The translations under genes were made by a program, and so were the position numbers. The notes under the pieces were generated by a model. That model ran no database searches and had not been told where the DNA came from. It worked only from the letters and a program-made list of their open reading frames with translations. From Bacillota bacterium (GTDB lineage Bacteria; Bacillota; SHA-98; Ch115), in NCBI GenBank assembly GCA_012842565.1, contig DUSO01000084.1, positions 1 to 39,391 on the forward strand: 39,391 nt of DNA. The letters are read 5' to 3'. Shown here one piece after another: positions 1 through 8,380 of this stretch. How positions within the stretch are numbered: position 1 is the stretch's first letter; each line of letters starts with the position of its first letter.

Positions 1-170
1 ATCCACGCCTGAGCCTGGTGAACAGCCTCGAGAAGTCCTTGCAGGCGCCCCTCGGGGGTTGGGGTACGCCCCGTAGGCGCTGAGAAGCGTGTGAGCACCC
101 GCCATTGGTCATCCACTACCGCTGCTTTTGAGAATGTGCCCCCCAGGTCAGCACCGATCCGGTACATCAT
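1..170 (-). CDS. ROK-family sugar kinase, N-terminal part (cut by window edge)
   Basis: This frame is missing from the ORF track because the window edge truncates it. Reading the minus strand from the ATGATG at 165-170 gives about 56 residues starting MMYRIGADLGGTFSKAAVVD. The DLGGT motif is the phosphate-1 (ATP-binding) loop of the ROK/hexokinase-like fold. ROK proteins with no upstream winged helix are normally cytoplasmic sugar kinases such as glucokinase or N-acetylmannosamine kinase. The gene starts 18 bp after the stop of the oxidoreductase, so it is probably the last visible cistron of the sugar operon and would phosphorylate the imported or processed sugar. The catalytic Asp and any zinc motif lie outside the window, so the substrate cannot be inferred. 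Confidence 0.8.
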   Translation of the reverse strand, partial: MMYRIGADLGGTFSKAAVVDDQWRVLTRFSAPTGRTPTPEGRLQGLLEAVHQAQAW

Positions 171-187
171 TGTCTGCGAGGCTCGTG

Positions 188-1447
188 CTACCGCGCCCGG
201 TCCAGGAGCTGGCGAGGCGTCCAGCGATCCTGCTGCACGAGCGGCACGAATTCATCGAGTCCTTCCGGCGGGAATTTCACGGCAGTCCCAAGCTCGGCAG
301 AGCGGTATGCGGCCATGAGGAGCTGAGTTACGAGCAGGCCGTCAAAAAGCGTCTCCCTCGGCATCTCTCCTCGCGAGAACGCAGCCGTCATATGCTGGTT
401 TTCGGCCGTATAGCCATAGACGTGGGCTTCATCCCCCAGAAAAGGCATCTGCCCTTGTTCTGCAGCTTGCTTCTCCACAAGGTCCTCACCGGCCTCGCCG
501 ACAACGTTGCGGCTGAAAAAGATCTTTGACTCGGGATCCAGCGTATTAATCGCAAGAGAGTACTCGGGCCCCAGGAGCTCGAATGTGAGGCGCAATCCCG
601 CGCCCGAATAACTCCATGACGTACTCGCCTGCCCGATTATCAAATCGCCATGAGCCGTCTCATAGACAATTTCGGCGCTCGCATAGTCTTCAGCCGGTGC
701 GCGGGAATAGTCCACCTCGCCGCCCGTCTCGCGCCGCAGGATCTCGGCATAATGGGGCCGGGCCCACTTGAGGTTGGCGATTGTGGCAAGTACAGCTACT
801 GGCCTCAAATAGTCCTTCTGGTCAGGCGCAGTGAGAAGGTAACGGCCCGCCTCAACTGAGTGGCACATCATGTCACTCAACACCCCACCGCCCTGGAGAG
901 GGCCCCGCCAGAACCAGGGCCGGTGGGGACCACCATGTTCCTCAGCGGCCCGAGCCAAATACGGTGGCCCGGCGATCTTGGCACCCCTACGCCATGCGAT
1001 CTCCTTACCACGTGTAACCGACGGCGCGAAAACCTGGTTTTCAAGATAGCCATGCAACAGGCCTGCCCCTTCAACCAGCTCCACCAGGCGCCGCGCTTCG
1101 CGGACATTCCGGGCCAGCGGTTTTTCGATAGCTACAGCCCTAACCTTCGAGCGCCCGGCTTTCACTTCATTCACGATGGCTTCCACCACAGAAATCCTCT
1201 CGTAATTGGGCGCCGTGATCCAGACAGCCTCGACGTCGCTCTGCTGTACCATTTTTGCTACATCGGTATAAACAGTGGGCTCGCCTACGTCCAGGCTCCT
1301 ACAGAGATCCGCGAATTCCCGTCCTGATTCAGGGCGTCTCGATGCGACCGCCACGATGTCCCCGTCCCTGACGCCTTTCCAGCTTCTCGCATGAAACTGG
1401 GCTATGAACCCGCTTCCTACAAAGCCGACCCCGATTCGTCTGGCCAT
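188..1447 (-). CDS. Gfo/Idh/MocA-family NAD(P)-dependent oxidoreductase
   Basis: A 419-residue protein with an N-terminal Rossmann fold: the glycine-rich loop GFVGSGFIAQFHARSW lies at residues 9-24 and the family EKP motif (AIEKPLARNVREA) near residue 110. The C-terminal half is the alpha/beta substrate domain of the family. Members oxidise or reduce hydroxyls of sugars, inositols and sugar derivatives with NAD(P). The start at 1447 is preceded by a GAGGAGATGG ribosome binding site. It lies 49 bp downstream of the second permease gene and 18 bp upstream of a ROK kinase, so it probably acts on the sugar brought in by this ABC system. The exact substrate is not predictable. Inositol or an amino-sugar derivative are possibilities only. 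Confidence 0.9.
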   Translation of the reverse strand: MARRIGVGFVGSGFIAQFHARSWKGVRDGDIVAVASRRPESGREFADLCRSLDVGEPTVYTDVAKMVQQSDVEAVWITAPNYERISVVEAIVNEVKAGRSKVRAVAIEKPLARNVREARRLVELVEGAGLLHGYLENQVFAPSVTRGKEIAWRRGAKIAGPPYLARAAEEHGGPHRPWFWRGPLQGGGVLSDMMCHSVEAGRYLLTAPDQKDYLRPVAVLATIANLKWARPHYAEILRRETGGEVDYSRAPAEDYASAEIVYETAHGDLIIGQASTSWSYSGAGLRLTFELLGPEYSLAINTLDPESKIFFSRNVVGEAGEDLVEKQAAEQGQMPFLGDEAHVYGYTAENQHMTAAFSRGEMPRETLFDGLLVTQLLMAAYRSAELGTAVKFPPEGLDEFVPLVQQDRWTPRQLLDRAR

Positions 1448-1496
1448 CTCAATACCATCTCCTCGATATAGATTTTGATTGCAGTATGCTCTTGCC

Positions 1497-2507
1497 TTAC
1501 TGTCGCAGCCGGCGCTGTCGCCCGTAAGCCGCCAGTAATAATATCAGGACAAGGCCGTGTATAACCTGACGTCCTGCTGCACCCATCCTCAATGTAGTGA
1601 GAATAGCCACCAGGACGGTCAATACTACTGCCCCCGCCACCGATCCCGTGTAGCTGCCTGTGCCGCCGGCGAGGGATGTGCCTCCTACCACTACGGCAGC
1701 CACCGAACGCAAGACATAATCACCGCCGATGTCGAGAAACACGGTGGTAGTGTAGCCGACGAAGAGATAACCGGCCAGCGCGGCAAATACGCCGCTCAAT
1801 GCGTATACAGCCACTATCATCTTTGAGACCTGGATACCCGAGAGTGCCGCAGCCACCCGATTTGCTCCGACAGCGTACAGGCGCCGGCCGAATGACGTAT
1901 GACTGAGAAGTACTGCCATGGCGACGGCCAGAAGCATCCAGATGAACAGGATTCCCGGTATTCCCATTACCCAGGGATGCGTTACAATCTCATTGAGTAG
2001 CGGCGCCGCTCGCCCCTTGGGTTGCCCTTGCGTGTAGACCAGGGTGAGTCCTTGCACGACGCCTGCCATGCCCAGGGTCATTACAAGAGGGGGGATGCGC
2101 AGGTAGGCAATTCCCAGCCCATTGATGCTGCCGAGGATCAGGCCGGCCAGGATGACCTCAAATAGAGCCCGGAGCAGCAGCGCATCACGCGCTAATGTAA
2201 TGTGAGCAGTCATGACGGCCGCCAGGCTCATTACAGCTCCCACAGACAGGTCGATACCTTCCCCTCCGGCTAAGACGACGAGCGTCTGCCCTGCGGCTAC
2301 GATCCCCAAAAACGACGCGACTCGGAGTACGTTGAGTATCTGGGAGTAGCTCAGGAAGCCGGGAGACAGCACCTGACCCACCACAAACAAGGCTCCTGCC
2401 AGCAGGAAAGCCACCAGCACGGGGTTCACGAGCCAGCGTTTTGCCGGGATACCGCGATTACTGCCCGGCGGTAGCCCGGTTGCTTCGGTGCTCGGCAGCT
2501 GCCTCAT
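1497..2507 (-). CDS. sugar ABC transporter permease (RbsC family), second subunit
   Basis: A 336-residue multi-spanning membrane protein of the BPD_transp_2 / RbsC type. It shows the family segment LVVLAGGEGIDLSVGAVMSL near residues 76-95 and, near the C-terminus, a conserved glycine-rich VVVGGTSLAGGTGS loop. It begins with a long hydrophilic leader (about 30 residues) before the first membrane helix. Its ATG overlaps the stop of the upstream permease gene by 4 bp, which suggests translational coupling. The two permeases are similar but not identical, so the channel is probably a heterodimer. It would import a monosaccharide or similar solute with the double ATPase and binding protein encoded upstream in the operon. 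Confidence 0.92.
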   Translation of the reverse strand: MRQLPSTEATGLPPGSNRGIPAKRWLVNPVLVAFLLAGALFVVGQVLSPGFLSYSQILNVLRVASFLGIVAAGQTLVVLAGGEGIDLSVGAVMSLAAVMTAHITLARDALLLRALFEVILAGLILGSINGLGIAYLRIPPLVMTLGMAGVVQGLTLVYTQGQPKGRAAPLLNEIVTHPWVMGIPGILFIWMLLAVAMAVLLSHTSFGRRLYAVGANRVAAALSGIQVSKMIVAVYALSGVFAALAGYLFVGYTTTVFLDIGGDYVLRSVAAVVVGGTSLAGGTGSYTGSVAGAVVLTVLVAILTTLRMGAAGRQVIHGLVLILLLAAYGRQRRLRQ

Positions 2508-3520
2508 GCAGATCGCCTCCTTACCCCGCCCACAGCCGCTATTGCCAGGGCACCAATTACGATTAGCCCGAAGACGAAGTCCTGATAGAATGGAGGCACA
2601 TTGGCGAAGAAGATGATATTGCGTATGAGGCCGAGTATGATCGCACCGGCGATCGAGCCACCGGCCCCTCCGAAGCCCCCGGAAAGGCGTGTCCCGCCGA
2701 TGACGACTGCAGTAATTGACGATAGAGTAAGGGGTCCCCCTACGAGCGGGTCACCAGACGCGATGTCAGCTGTCAGGGCAATCCCCGACATGCCTGCAAA
2801 CAGGCCGCATAACGCATATGCAGCTACCACTACGCGCTGCACATCAATGCCTGTGGCGTAAGCACTCGCCTGCGACCCTCCCACAGCATACAGATAACGC
2901 CCCAGCTTTACCCGACTTATCACCCACCATATCCCCACTGTAACGACCAGAAGCCAGCCTGCAACCGGCACCCCGAGGAAATACCCGCGGTACGTCCGGT
3001 AGACCAGCTGGGGGATACTCCCTCCCGGCGTAGGCAAGACGTAGAGCGCGAGCCCCATCCAGACGAAATTGGTGGCAAAGGTGGCGATAATCGCCTGCAG
3101 CCTGAGGTAGGCCACCAGGAATCCATTGACCAGTCCCGCCAGGATACCCACCAAAAGACCGCCGGCAAGGGCTAGCAGCACAGGTCCGTCACCATCCATT
3201 CCCACCAAGAGCCCGAACAGGGTTACCGTCACCACATTTACCAGTGTGACGATTCCCCCGATGGAAAGGTCAATCGACCCGGTCAGTACGACCAGCGTCT
3301 GTCCGACAGCCGCCATGATGAGCGGCAGGAAGGTTGAAATATTAGAGCGTACAACTGCGCGATCGAAGAAGTTGGGTTGGAGCACCCTGCTCACCAGAAC
3401 TACTATGGCTAAAACGGACAGGCTCATCAAAAGGGGAAGGCCACGTCTCACCCTGGTTGCCCAGGACGGAGGTTTTACCTCATATTCTGACGGAACACTA
3501 TTGATGATGGATTTATTCAC
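2504..3520 (-). CDS. sugar ABC transporter permease (RbsC family), first subunit
   Basis: A 338-residue integral membrane protein of the ribose/xylose permease family. Visible family features are the LVVLTGSIDLSIGGIVTL segment around residues 76-93, repeated hydrophobic helices, and AVVIGGTRLSGGFGG near residue 270. It overlaps the ATPase gene upstream by 8 bp and the next permease downstream by 4 bp, so the three transporter genes form one coupled block. It is expected in the cytoplasmic membrane as one half of the translocation channel. The substrate is unknown. Confidence 0.92.
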   Translation of the reverse strand: MNKSIINSVPSEYEVKPPSWATRVRRGLPLLMSLSVLAIVVLVSRVLQPNFFDRAVVRSNISTFLPLIMAAVGQTLVVLTGSIDLSIGGIVTLVNVVTVTLFGLLVGMDGDGPVLLALAGGLLVGILAGLVNGFLVAYLRLQAIIATFATNFVWMGLALYVLPTPGGSIPQLVYRTYRGYFLGVPVAGWLLVVTVGIWWVISRVKLGRYLYAVGGSQASAYATGIDVQRVVVAAYALCGLFAGMSGIALTADIASGDPLVGGPLTLSSITAVVIGGTRLSGGFGGAGGSIAGAIILGLIRNIIFFANVPPFYQDFVFGLIVIGALAIAAVGGVRRRSA

Positions 3521-5090
3521 CCCAAGTGGTCTCCCCCCTCGTGCTGTTGTGGGCTGAAGCAGTCATTCGGAGGCCCGCTGCTACGAGATTCGCTTCATTC
3601 AGATCATCACCGGTCAGTTCGTCGACGATTTGTCCTTCATACAGCACTAATACACGATCGCAGACGGCGAGGAGCTCCGCGTTATCAGTCGAATTGATCA
3701 ATACGCCGACATCCCGTGAGCATAGCTCCTTTATGACACGGTACAATTCGAGCCGGGTCCGGACGTCAACCCCCTTGGTTGGGTCATCCATTAGCAATAC
3801 TTTAGGGTTATTCAGAAGCCACTTGCCGATTACAACCTTCTGCTGGTTGCCCCCGCTAAGTGTAGAGACGGGCTGATAAATGTCAGCTACCTTTACCTCG
3901 AGTCGCTGGATGACTTCGTTCGCCGCCCGTCGTTCTCTTGACGCTGATAAGAGCCCGCATCGAGAACGATGTTCCAGGCTTGGCAGCGTCGTATTCTCAA
4001 ACGTCGAACGAGGGAGACAAAGCCCCTCATGCGCTCGATTCCCGGGTACAAGTACCACACCGGCTCGAATAGCGTCAGCTGGCCGGCGTATCCTGGCCCG
4101 GCGCCCTTCGATCTCAATCAGCCCTGATTCCAATGGATAAGCACCGAAGACTGCCTTCAGGAGCTCAGATTGCCCCTGTCCCTGCAGTCCGCCCAGCCCG
4201 ACCACTTCTCCCGCCCTCACGGTGAATGATACTTCACGCAGGACCCTTCCTGCACGGAGTTTCTCGACCTTCAATACAACACGCCCCGGAGATACTTCCT
4301 TATGGACTCGCTCCGGCCGCTCGGTCTCGCCAACCATGAGTTGCAGGAGTTCATCGGGGGAGGTAGTCTTCAGGTCCACTGTGGCCACAGTCTGACCGTT
4401 TCTCAATACAGTAGCACGGTCGCACAGTCGGAAAACCTCCTCCATGCGATGGGAGATAAAGATGACTGTACATCCCTTGTCTTTCAGCCCCCGCACAAGC
4501 TCGAAGAGGGCCTCTACTTCGCGACTGTGGAGGGATGCAGTTGCTTCATCCAGAATAAGCAGGCGTGGCGATCGTGAAAGTGCCTTGGCGATTTCTACCA
4601 GTTGTTGCTCGGCCGGACTGAGTTCTTCTACTACCGCGTGTATAGGCAGAGAACGCCCGAGACTGCGAGAGAAATGCTCGAGTAACCGCGCGGCTTGGGC
4701 CCAGATTGCCCGGTTATCGATCAGGCAGGCACGGGTGGCTTCGTGGCCAAGGAGGATGTTCTCCGCCACGGAGAGCTGAGGGATGAGACTCAATTCCTGA
4801 TAGACCGAGGCGATTCCCAGCCGGTACATGTCGGCTGGTCCCGAGACCGTCACCGTCTGGCCGTCAACCCGGATTTCGCCAGCATCCGGGGCCACTACGC
4901 CCGTGATAATCTTGGCAAGCGTGCTCTTCCCGGAACCATTAGCTCCGAGAAGAGCATGTACCTCCCCGGGTGCGCAAGCGAAATTAGCGCCATTTAAGGC
5001 CACAACCCCTCCAAATCGCTTGTGGATACCGAGTGCCTCAATGTATGCCAGAAGAATCCCTCCCCGTCCCGCCGCCGTTATGCGAGACAC
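3513..5090 (-). CDS. sugar ABC transporter ATP-binding protein with two nucleotide-binding domains (RbsA/MglA family)
   Basis: A 525-residue protein with two ABC domains in tandem. The first has Walker A GANGSGKSTLAK (about residues 49-60), signature LSPAEQQLVEIAKALS and Walker B LLILDEATASL. The second has a degenerate P-loop region (GLGGLQGQGQSELLKAVFG), signature LSGGNQQKVVIGKWL and LLMDDPTKGVD. A degenerate second P-loop is typical of the RbsA/MglA family. The start is uncertain. The GTG at 5090 has no clear ribosome binding site, while a strong GGGGAGGG lies about 12 codons inside, just before ATT/CTG codons in frame. The domain itself begins near IEALGIHKRFGG. It energises import through the two adjacent permeases. 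Confidence 0.93.
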   Translation of the reverse strand: MSRITAAGRGGILLAYIEALGIHKRFGGVVALNGANFACAPGEVHALLGANGSGKSTLAKIITGVVAPDAGEIRVDGQTVTVSGPADMYRLGIASVYQELSLIPQLSVAENILLGHEATRACLIDNRAIWAQAARLLEHFSRSLGRSLPIHAVVEELSPAEQQLVEIAKALSRSPRLLILDEATASLHSREVEALFELVRGLKDKGCTVIFISHRMEEVFRLCDRATVLRNGQTVATVDLKTTSPDELLQLMVGETERPERVHKEVSPGRVVLKVEKLRAGRVLREVSFTVRAGEVVGLGGLQGQGQSELLKAVFGAYPLESGLIEIEGRRARIRRPADAIRAGVVLVPGNRAHEGLCLPRSTFENTTLPSLEHRSRCGLLSASRERRAANEVIQRLEVKVADIYQPVSTLSGGNQQKVVIGKWLLNNPKVLLMDDPTKGVDVRTRLELYRVIKELCSRDVGVLINSTDNAELLAVCDRVLVLYEGQIVDELTGDDLNEANLVAAGLRMTASAHNSTRGETTWGE

Positions 5091-5356
5091 CTGGCGAGGT
5101 TAAATGGATCCATGCAGGCCGAAGGCACTCACGGAGTTACCCGGTCCCCGCCGGTCGCTATGCCACGTTTCCTGCAGCCTCAGACCATGTCTTTCGATCC
5201 CCCGGGCAAGGAGTGTCCGTGAAGGCCTCCCGGGTAACCGGGTAACCCTACAAAGATGGGATATAGAGTCCTCAATGACTCGCCAGGTGTCGTGCCCTGG
5301 AAAGGTGCCGCACGTCTTTAGACTTCAGTGATACCAACCCCGGCTTGCATGAGCGA
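5091..5356 (-). other. non-coding gap inside the sugar operon, with repeats and weak stem-loops
   Basis: This 266-bp gap between the binding-protein gene and the ATPase gene has no convincing reading frame on either strand. It contains an 8-bp tandem repeat (CCGGGTAA twice, 5230-5245). A GTTACCCGG near 5134 is complementary to both repeat copies. A small CCAGG/CCTGG hairpin lies near 5284. None is followed by a T-tract. The likely role is an intercistronic RNA structure that lowers transporter expression relative to the binding protein, but that is inference. Confidence 0.4.
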
Positions 5357-6412
5357 CTACTTAAAGTAGGATTGTGCCTCTTCCTCAGTCAGCCACCCGT
5401 CCAGCACGTATGCATCAGACTTGTCCTTGTACTTCGCCCATAGTTCGTCGAAGTTCTCATTGGTTATCGTCCCCGGGATTGGTACATAACAAGTGTTGCC
5501 GCGTGCCAGGATGCCATCTTTGAACTGGCGCCCTTGCAGTATCTGCATGGCAATACGCAGCCCGCTTGCTGCGATACCAGGTGGGTTGACGACACCAATC
5601 GTGGAGAAGCCTTTCTCTTGTTTTAGCTGGTTCCAGAGACGCATGTAGCCTATACGAGCTTCTCCTACCATAACCGGGAGCTTACGCCCCGAGGCGAGCA
5701 CAGCACGAAGGGCTCCTTCGGCCATTCCATCCTGGACCCATACCCCATCGATATCGGGGTAGGTGGCAAGCAAGTTTGACATCACCTGCTGGCCAGTCGC
5801 TTGATCCCAGTTGGCATGAGTCATGGTCAGGATCTTGATGCCTGGATAGCGGCCGAAGACCTCACGGGCTCCACGCCAGCGGTCTTCATTGGCGGGGTGG
5901 CCTGCCAGGCCATTAATCGCAACGATATTGCCCTTGCCATGCAATTTTTCAACCAGCCACCGCGCGGAGATACGGGCCCATTCTGCCTGGTCGATCACAA
6001 CGTTTATGGCACGGGGGCTTGTGACTTCCTGGTCGACGACGATTACAACGATGCCCCGCTCAGCCGCCTCTTCGATAACCGGATTTAGAGCCGTTTGTGA
6101 ATTCGGGTTGATGATGATGACATCAAAACCTCGGTTTATCATATTGCGGATCTGGGCTATCTGGGCAGTCACATCGGGGCCGGCATGGTTTACGTACAAT
6201 TCACCTTTCACAAGGCCCTGCTTCTTATACTCTTCAAAGACTTTCTTGGCATCCTCAACCATCTGGATACGCCATTCACTGCCCACAAAACCGTTGCTGA
6301 TAGCTACTGTGTATGGTCCCTTCTTGGCGGCGAACCCCGGGCATCCCATAAGGGCGAATACTATGGAGATGACTACGATACCTGTCAGCCAGCGATACAT
6401 TGCCTTTACCAT
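5357..6412 (-). CDS. sugar ABC transporter substrate-binding protein (RbsB / periplasmic-binding-protein-like, Peripla_BP_4)
   Basis: A 351-residue exported protein. Residues 1-30 form a Sec signal, with a near-consensus lipobox ALMGC (Cys24, Met at -2 is atypical) and an alternative signal peptidase I site after GFAA. The mature part has the type I periplasmic-binding fold, with segments such as YTVAISNGFVGSEWRIQMVE and a hinge-crossing DVIIINPNSQTALNPVIEEA. An AAAGGAGG ribosome binding site lies 12 bp before the ATG. It is the first transport gene after the ROK regulator and is separated by 266 bp from the ATPase. That arrangement is common where the binding protein is made in excess. The sugar is not identifiable. 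Confidence 0.92.
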   Translation of the reverse strand: MVKAMYRWLTGIVVISIVFALMGCPGFAAKKGPYTVAISNGFVGSEWRIQMVEDAKKVFEEYKKQGLVKGELYVNHAGPDVTAQIAQIRNMINRGFDVIIINPNSQTALNPVIEEAAERGIVVIVVDQEVTSPRAINVVIDQAEWARISARWLVEKLHGKGNIVAINGLAGHPANEDRWRGAREVFGRYPGIKILTMTHANWDQATGQQVMSNLLATYPDIDGVWVQDGMAEGALRAVLASGRKLPVMVGEARIGYMRLWNQLKQEKGFSTIGVVNPPGIAASGLRIAMQILQGRQFKDGILARGNTCYVPIPGTITNENFDELWAKYKDKSDAYVLDGWLTEEEAQSYFK

Positions 6413-6591
6413 GGCTTAGGCTTGCCTCCTTTTAACAGCTTACCGTTTTCTAATTCCCAGCTGACCGGACCTGTTGGTTCTCCTTCTGAAAGCGACTACC
6501 TGTTCTTTACCCGTATAAATGTTCCTCACCTTTCCTCGTATGAGCGCCTTCACCTCCTTCGGAGATTCTGGACTCCCACTTATACGTTCAT

Positions 6592-7803
6592 TTACGTCGC
6601 GAGCCGCCTCAACAAGAGTTCCTTGGCTTGTGTCGAGGCAAGCGCGGCAGCCCCTATCAACCCGGCTTCTTCAGCCAAACCCGAGACGCGAAGCACCGGG
6701 ACAATGGGGGAAAGTCCATGCATCCGTTGTTCCAAGAGAGGTATCAACCGCTCTGCGAAAGACCCTATAGGGCCTCCCAGGAAGATCACATTTGGGGCTA
6801 CCACCAGCATGACATTCACAAGCGCGCGCGATAGCGTTTCGATTAATTCGTTGAGGATAGAAGTAGCCGGCTCCTCTAGGTGTTCAGCCTGGGCCAAGAG
6901 TCCTTCAAACGCCAGTCGGTACTCATGCTCACTAGCTGGCGGTGAAGCTACCCCTTCTGCGACCATCCGCTCGACAATACGAGAGAGCGCGACCCTCCGC
7001 TCCAGCTGCCCGAATCCCTCCTGGCCTTCCAGGGGGGAGGGGGTGTCTACCACAAGGTAACCGATCTCCCCTGCGAAATTACCAAATCCCCGGTGAAGCC
7101 GCCCGTCTATCACAAGGCCGGCACCTACACCGGTTCCAATCCAGACATATACAAAAGTCGGGATCGAGCGGCCGGCGCCGAAACGGAGCTCAGCGAGGGC
7201 GGCCGCGTTTACGTCGTTATCAATGTAGACCGGCAATCCAAGTTCCTCTGAGAGATAGGAGCCAACAGGGGCCTCCTGCCAACCTAACGCCGGAGCAAGC
7301 TTGACTTCTCCGGTGGCCGGGTCGGCAACGCCCGGCACCGCTACTCCTACGCTGTATACACGGTCATAAGGTACTGCGGACTTACTGATGAGGCTCCTTA
7401 CTTGATCACCGAGGAGTCTTACGGTCTTTGCCGGGGTTTCGGCCCGGGGAAGTACGCCGTAGTCGCGAGCGACCTGGCGTCCTCCGAGAGTGAATAGCGC
7501 GAGCCGTGACTGTGTGCCGCCCAGGTCTATTGCAACTACATAACCCACCTCATCGTTAAACTTCAGCATCACCGGACGGCGTCCGCCTCGGGAGGAACCT
7601 AGGCCTACCTCGAGGACCAGCCCGGCCTTTACCAGCTCGGCTACGACTTCAGAGACGGTAGGCTGGCTCAGGCCCAGAAAATCCGCCAGTGCCACCCGGG
7701 AGATAGAGCCTTCCCGCTCAATGAGTTCAAGCATGGCCCTGCGGTTTTGAATACGTGCGCTTTGAGGGGTCGCGCTCCTCAAGGAGGGCAGGTTTTTATT
7801 CAT
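6592..7803 (-). CDS. ROK-family transcriptional regulator (XylR/NagC-like), lacking the usual zinc motif
   Basis: A 403-residue protein with an N-terminal winged helix-turn-helix (residues about 20-65; SISRVALADFLGLSQPTVSE) followed by a ROK sugar-kinase-like domain. It has the DLGGTQSRLALF phosphate loop (about 93-104) and the catalytic-Asp segment YIDNDVNAAALAE. Where ROK proteins normally carry EIGH followed by the CxCGxxGCxE zinc-binding loop, this protein reads GEIGYLVVDTPSPLEGQEGF, with no cysteines and Tyr instead of His. Sugar sensing without zinc, or loss of kinase activity, is likely. It is divergently unlinked to other genes but lies directly upstream of the sugar operon on the same strand, and it has a palindrome at its own translation start, so local and auto-regulation are likely. 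Confidence 0.93.
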   Translation of the reverse strand: MNKNLPSLRSATPQSARIQNRRAMLELIEREGSISRVALADFLGLSQPTVSEVVAELVKAGLVLEVGLGSSRGGRRPVMLKFNDEVGYVVAIDLGGTQSRLALFTLGGRQVARDYGVLPRAETPAKTVRLLGDQVRSLISKSAVPYDRVYSVGVAVPGVADPATGEVKLAPALGWQEAPVGSYLSEELGLPVYIDNDVNAAALAELRFGAGRSIPTFVYVWIGTGVGAGLVIDGRLHRGFGNFAGEIGYLVVDTPSPLEGQEGFGQLERRVALSRIVERMVAEGVASPPASEHEYRLAFEGLLAQAEHLEEPATSILNELIETLSRALVNVMLVVAPNVIFLGGPIGSFAERLIPLLEQRMHGLSPIVPVLRVSGLAEEAGLIGAAALASTQAKELLLRRLAT

Positions 7804-7805
7804 GG

Positions 7806-7838
7806 CAACTTACTTAGGTCTCCTTTCTAAGTAAGTTG
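7806..7838 (-). promoter_or_regulatory. perfect 12-bp inverted repeat over the ROK regulator's ribosome binding site (candidate operator)
   Basis: Read on either strand, CAACTTACTTAG (7806-7817) and CTAAGTAAGTTG (7827-7838) are perfect reverse complements separated by 9 bp. The spacer carries the AAAGGAG ribosome binding site of the ROK gene, whose ATG is 3 bp beyond the left arm. The size and symmetry fit a dimeric winged-helix regulator. Autoregulation is the simplest reading. As RNA it could also form a hairpin that hides the ribosome binding site. I found no second good copy upstream of the binding-protein gene. Confidence 0.6.
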
Positions 7839-8007
7839 GTTCGACAGACCGCGCGGGAATCCTGCTACAAGTGGCGGATTATTCGAATTCCACATTAGAT
7901 GGGCATTCTCGGCCCCGATAAGGCCCCTGCCACAGCAAAAGGGAATCCGGGCTGGCAGTCGGGCCCTCGGTCGTGGTCCTAAACGTTTTTCGGAAGTATT
8001 GATCGAG

Positions 8008-8377
8008 TCATACGATACGCCCCTCCACCTCACATGAGAATGGCCCGGGGAGTGACTCTATGTATCCCACCAGGGCATCGAGATCGACCCTACCGACCTC
8101 CTGGTCCTTTGCTTCTTTGAATTCTGTAAAGTTGTCGCCGCCTGCTGCAATGAAGCTATTGGCCACCGGAGTATAGGTCTCATCCTTTTCGATCAGCCCA
8201 GACCGTCACGATCCCGCCTGTTGCACGGACAACGTCTCGCGTCCTGCAGTTGATCACGAGATCAACGTCGGCAAAGGCCGTGCCCTTACTATATACCTGG
8301 ACCATCGGTTTACCGTCAACCTCGCCATTCAGGCATGTATGCGTATGTCCGCTGATGACCACATCCACCTCATTTCC
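8008..8377 (-). pseudogene. 5'-nucleotidase / metallophosphatase remnant with internal deletion and frameshift
   Basis: Two pieces of one protein family lie in different frames. The first (8180 to about 8377) reads VDVVISGHTHTCLNGEVDG and continues to about TVWAD. It contains the GHTH metal-binding motif that ends the calcineurin-like phosphatase domain of 5'-nucleotidases. The second (8008 to about 8205) reads GLIEKDETYTPVANSFIAAG then GDNFTEF and VGRVDLDALVGYIESLPG, the end of the 5_nucleotid_C domain. The stretch that normally joins them, and everything upstream of the GHTH segment, are missing. The frame shifts at the junction near 8195-8210. It starts immediately after the stop of the FN3 lipoprotein gene. 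This is a dead gene left by deletion. Confidence 0.8.
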
Positions 8378-8380
8378 CCT

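Noticed and set aside
91-529. Plus-strand ORFs opposite the kinase and oxidoreductase start
   Set aside because: They are antisense to clearly coding minus-strand frames, and no family is recognisable.
5352-5368. CTACTT-A-AAGTAG palindrome at the end of the binding-protein gene
   Set aside because: It is only 6-bp arms overlapping the stop codon and has no T-tract or RNA-stability argument, so it is likely chance.
6185-7060. 291-codon plus-strand ORF across the binding-protein/ROK junction
   Set aside because: It crosses two well-supported minus-strand genes and their intergenic gap, has low-complexity Arg/Ser content, and no recognisable domain.
7827-8033. 68-codon minus-strand ORF between the ROK gene and the nucleotidase remnant
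   Set aside because: It has no ribosome binding site, runs through the palindrome and overlaps the remnant's tail in another frame. It looks like chance.
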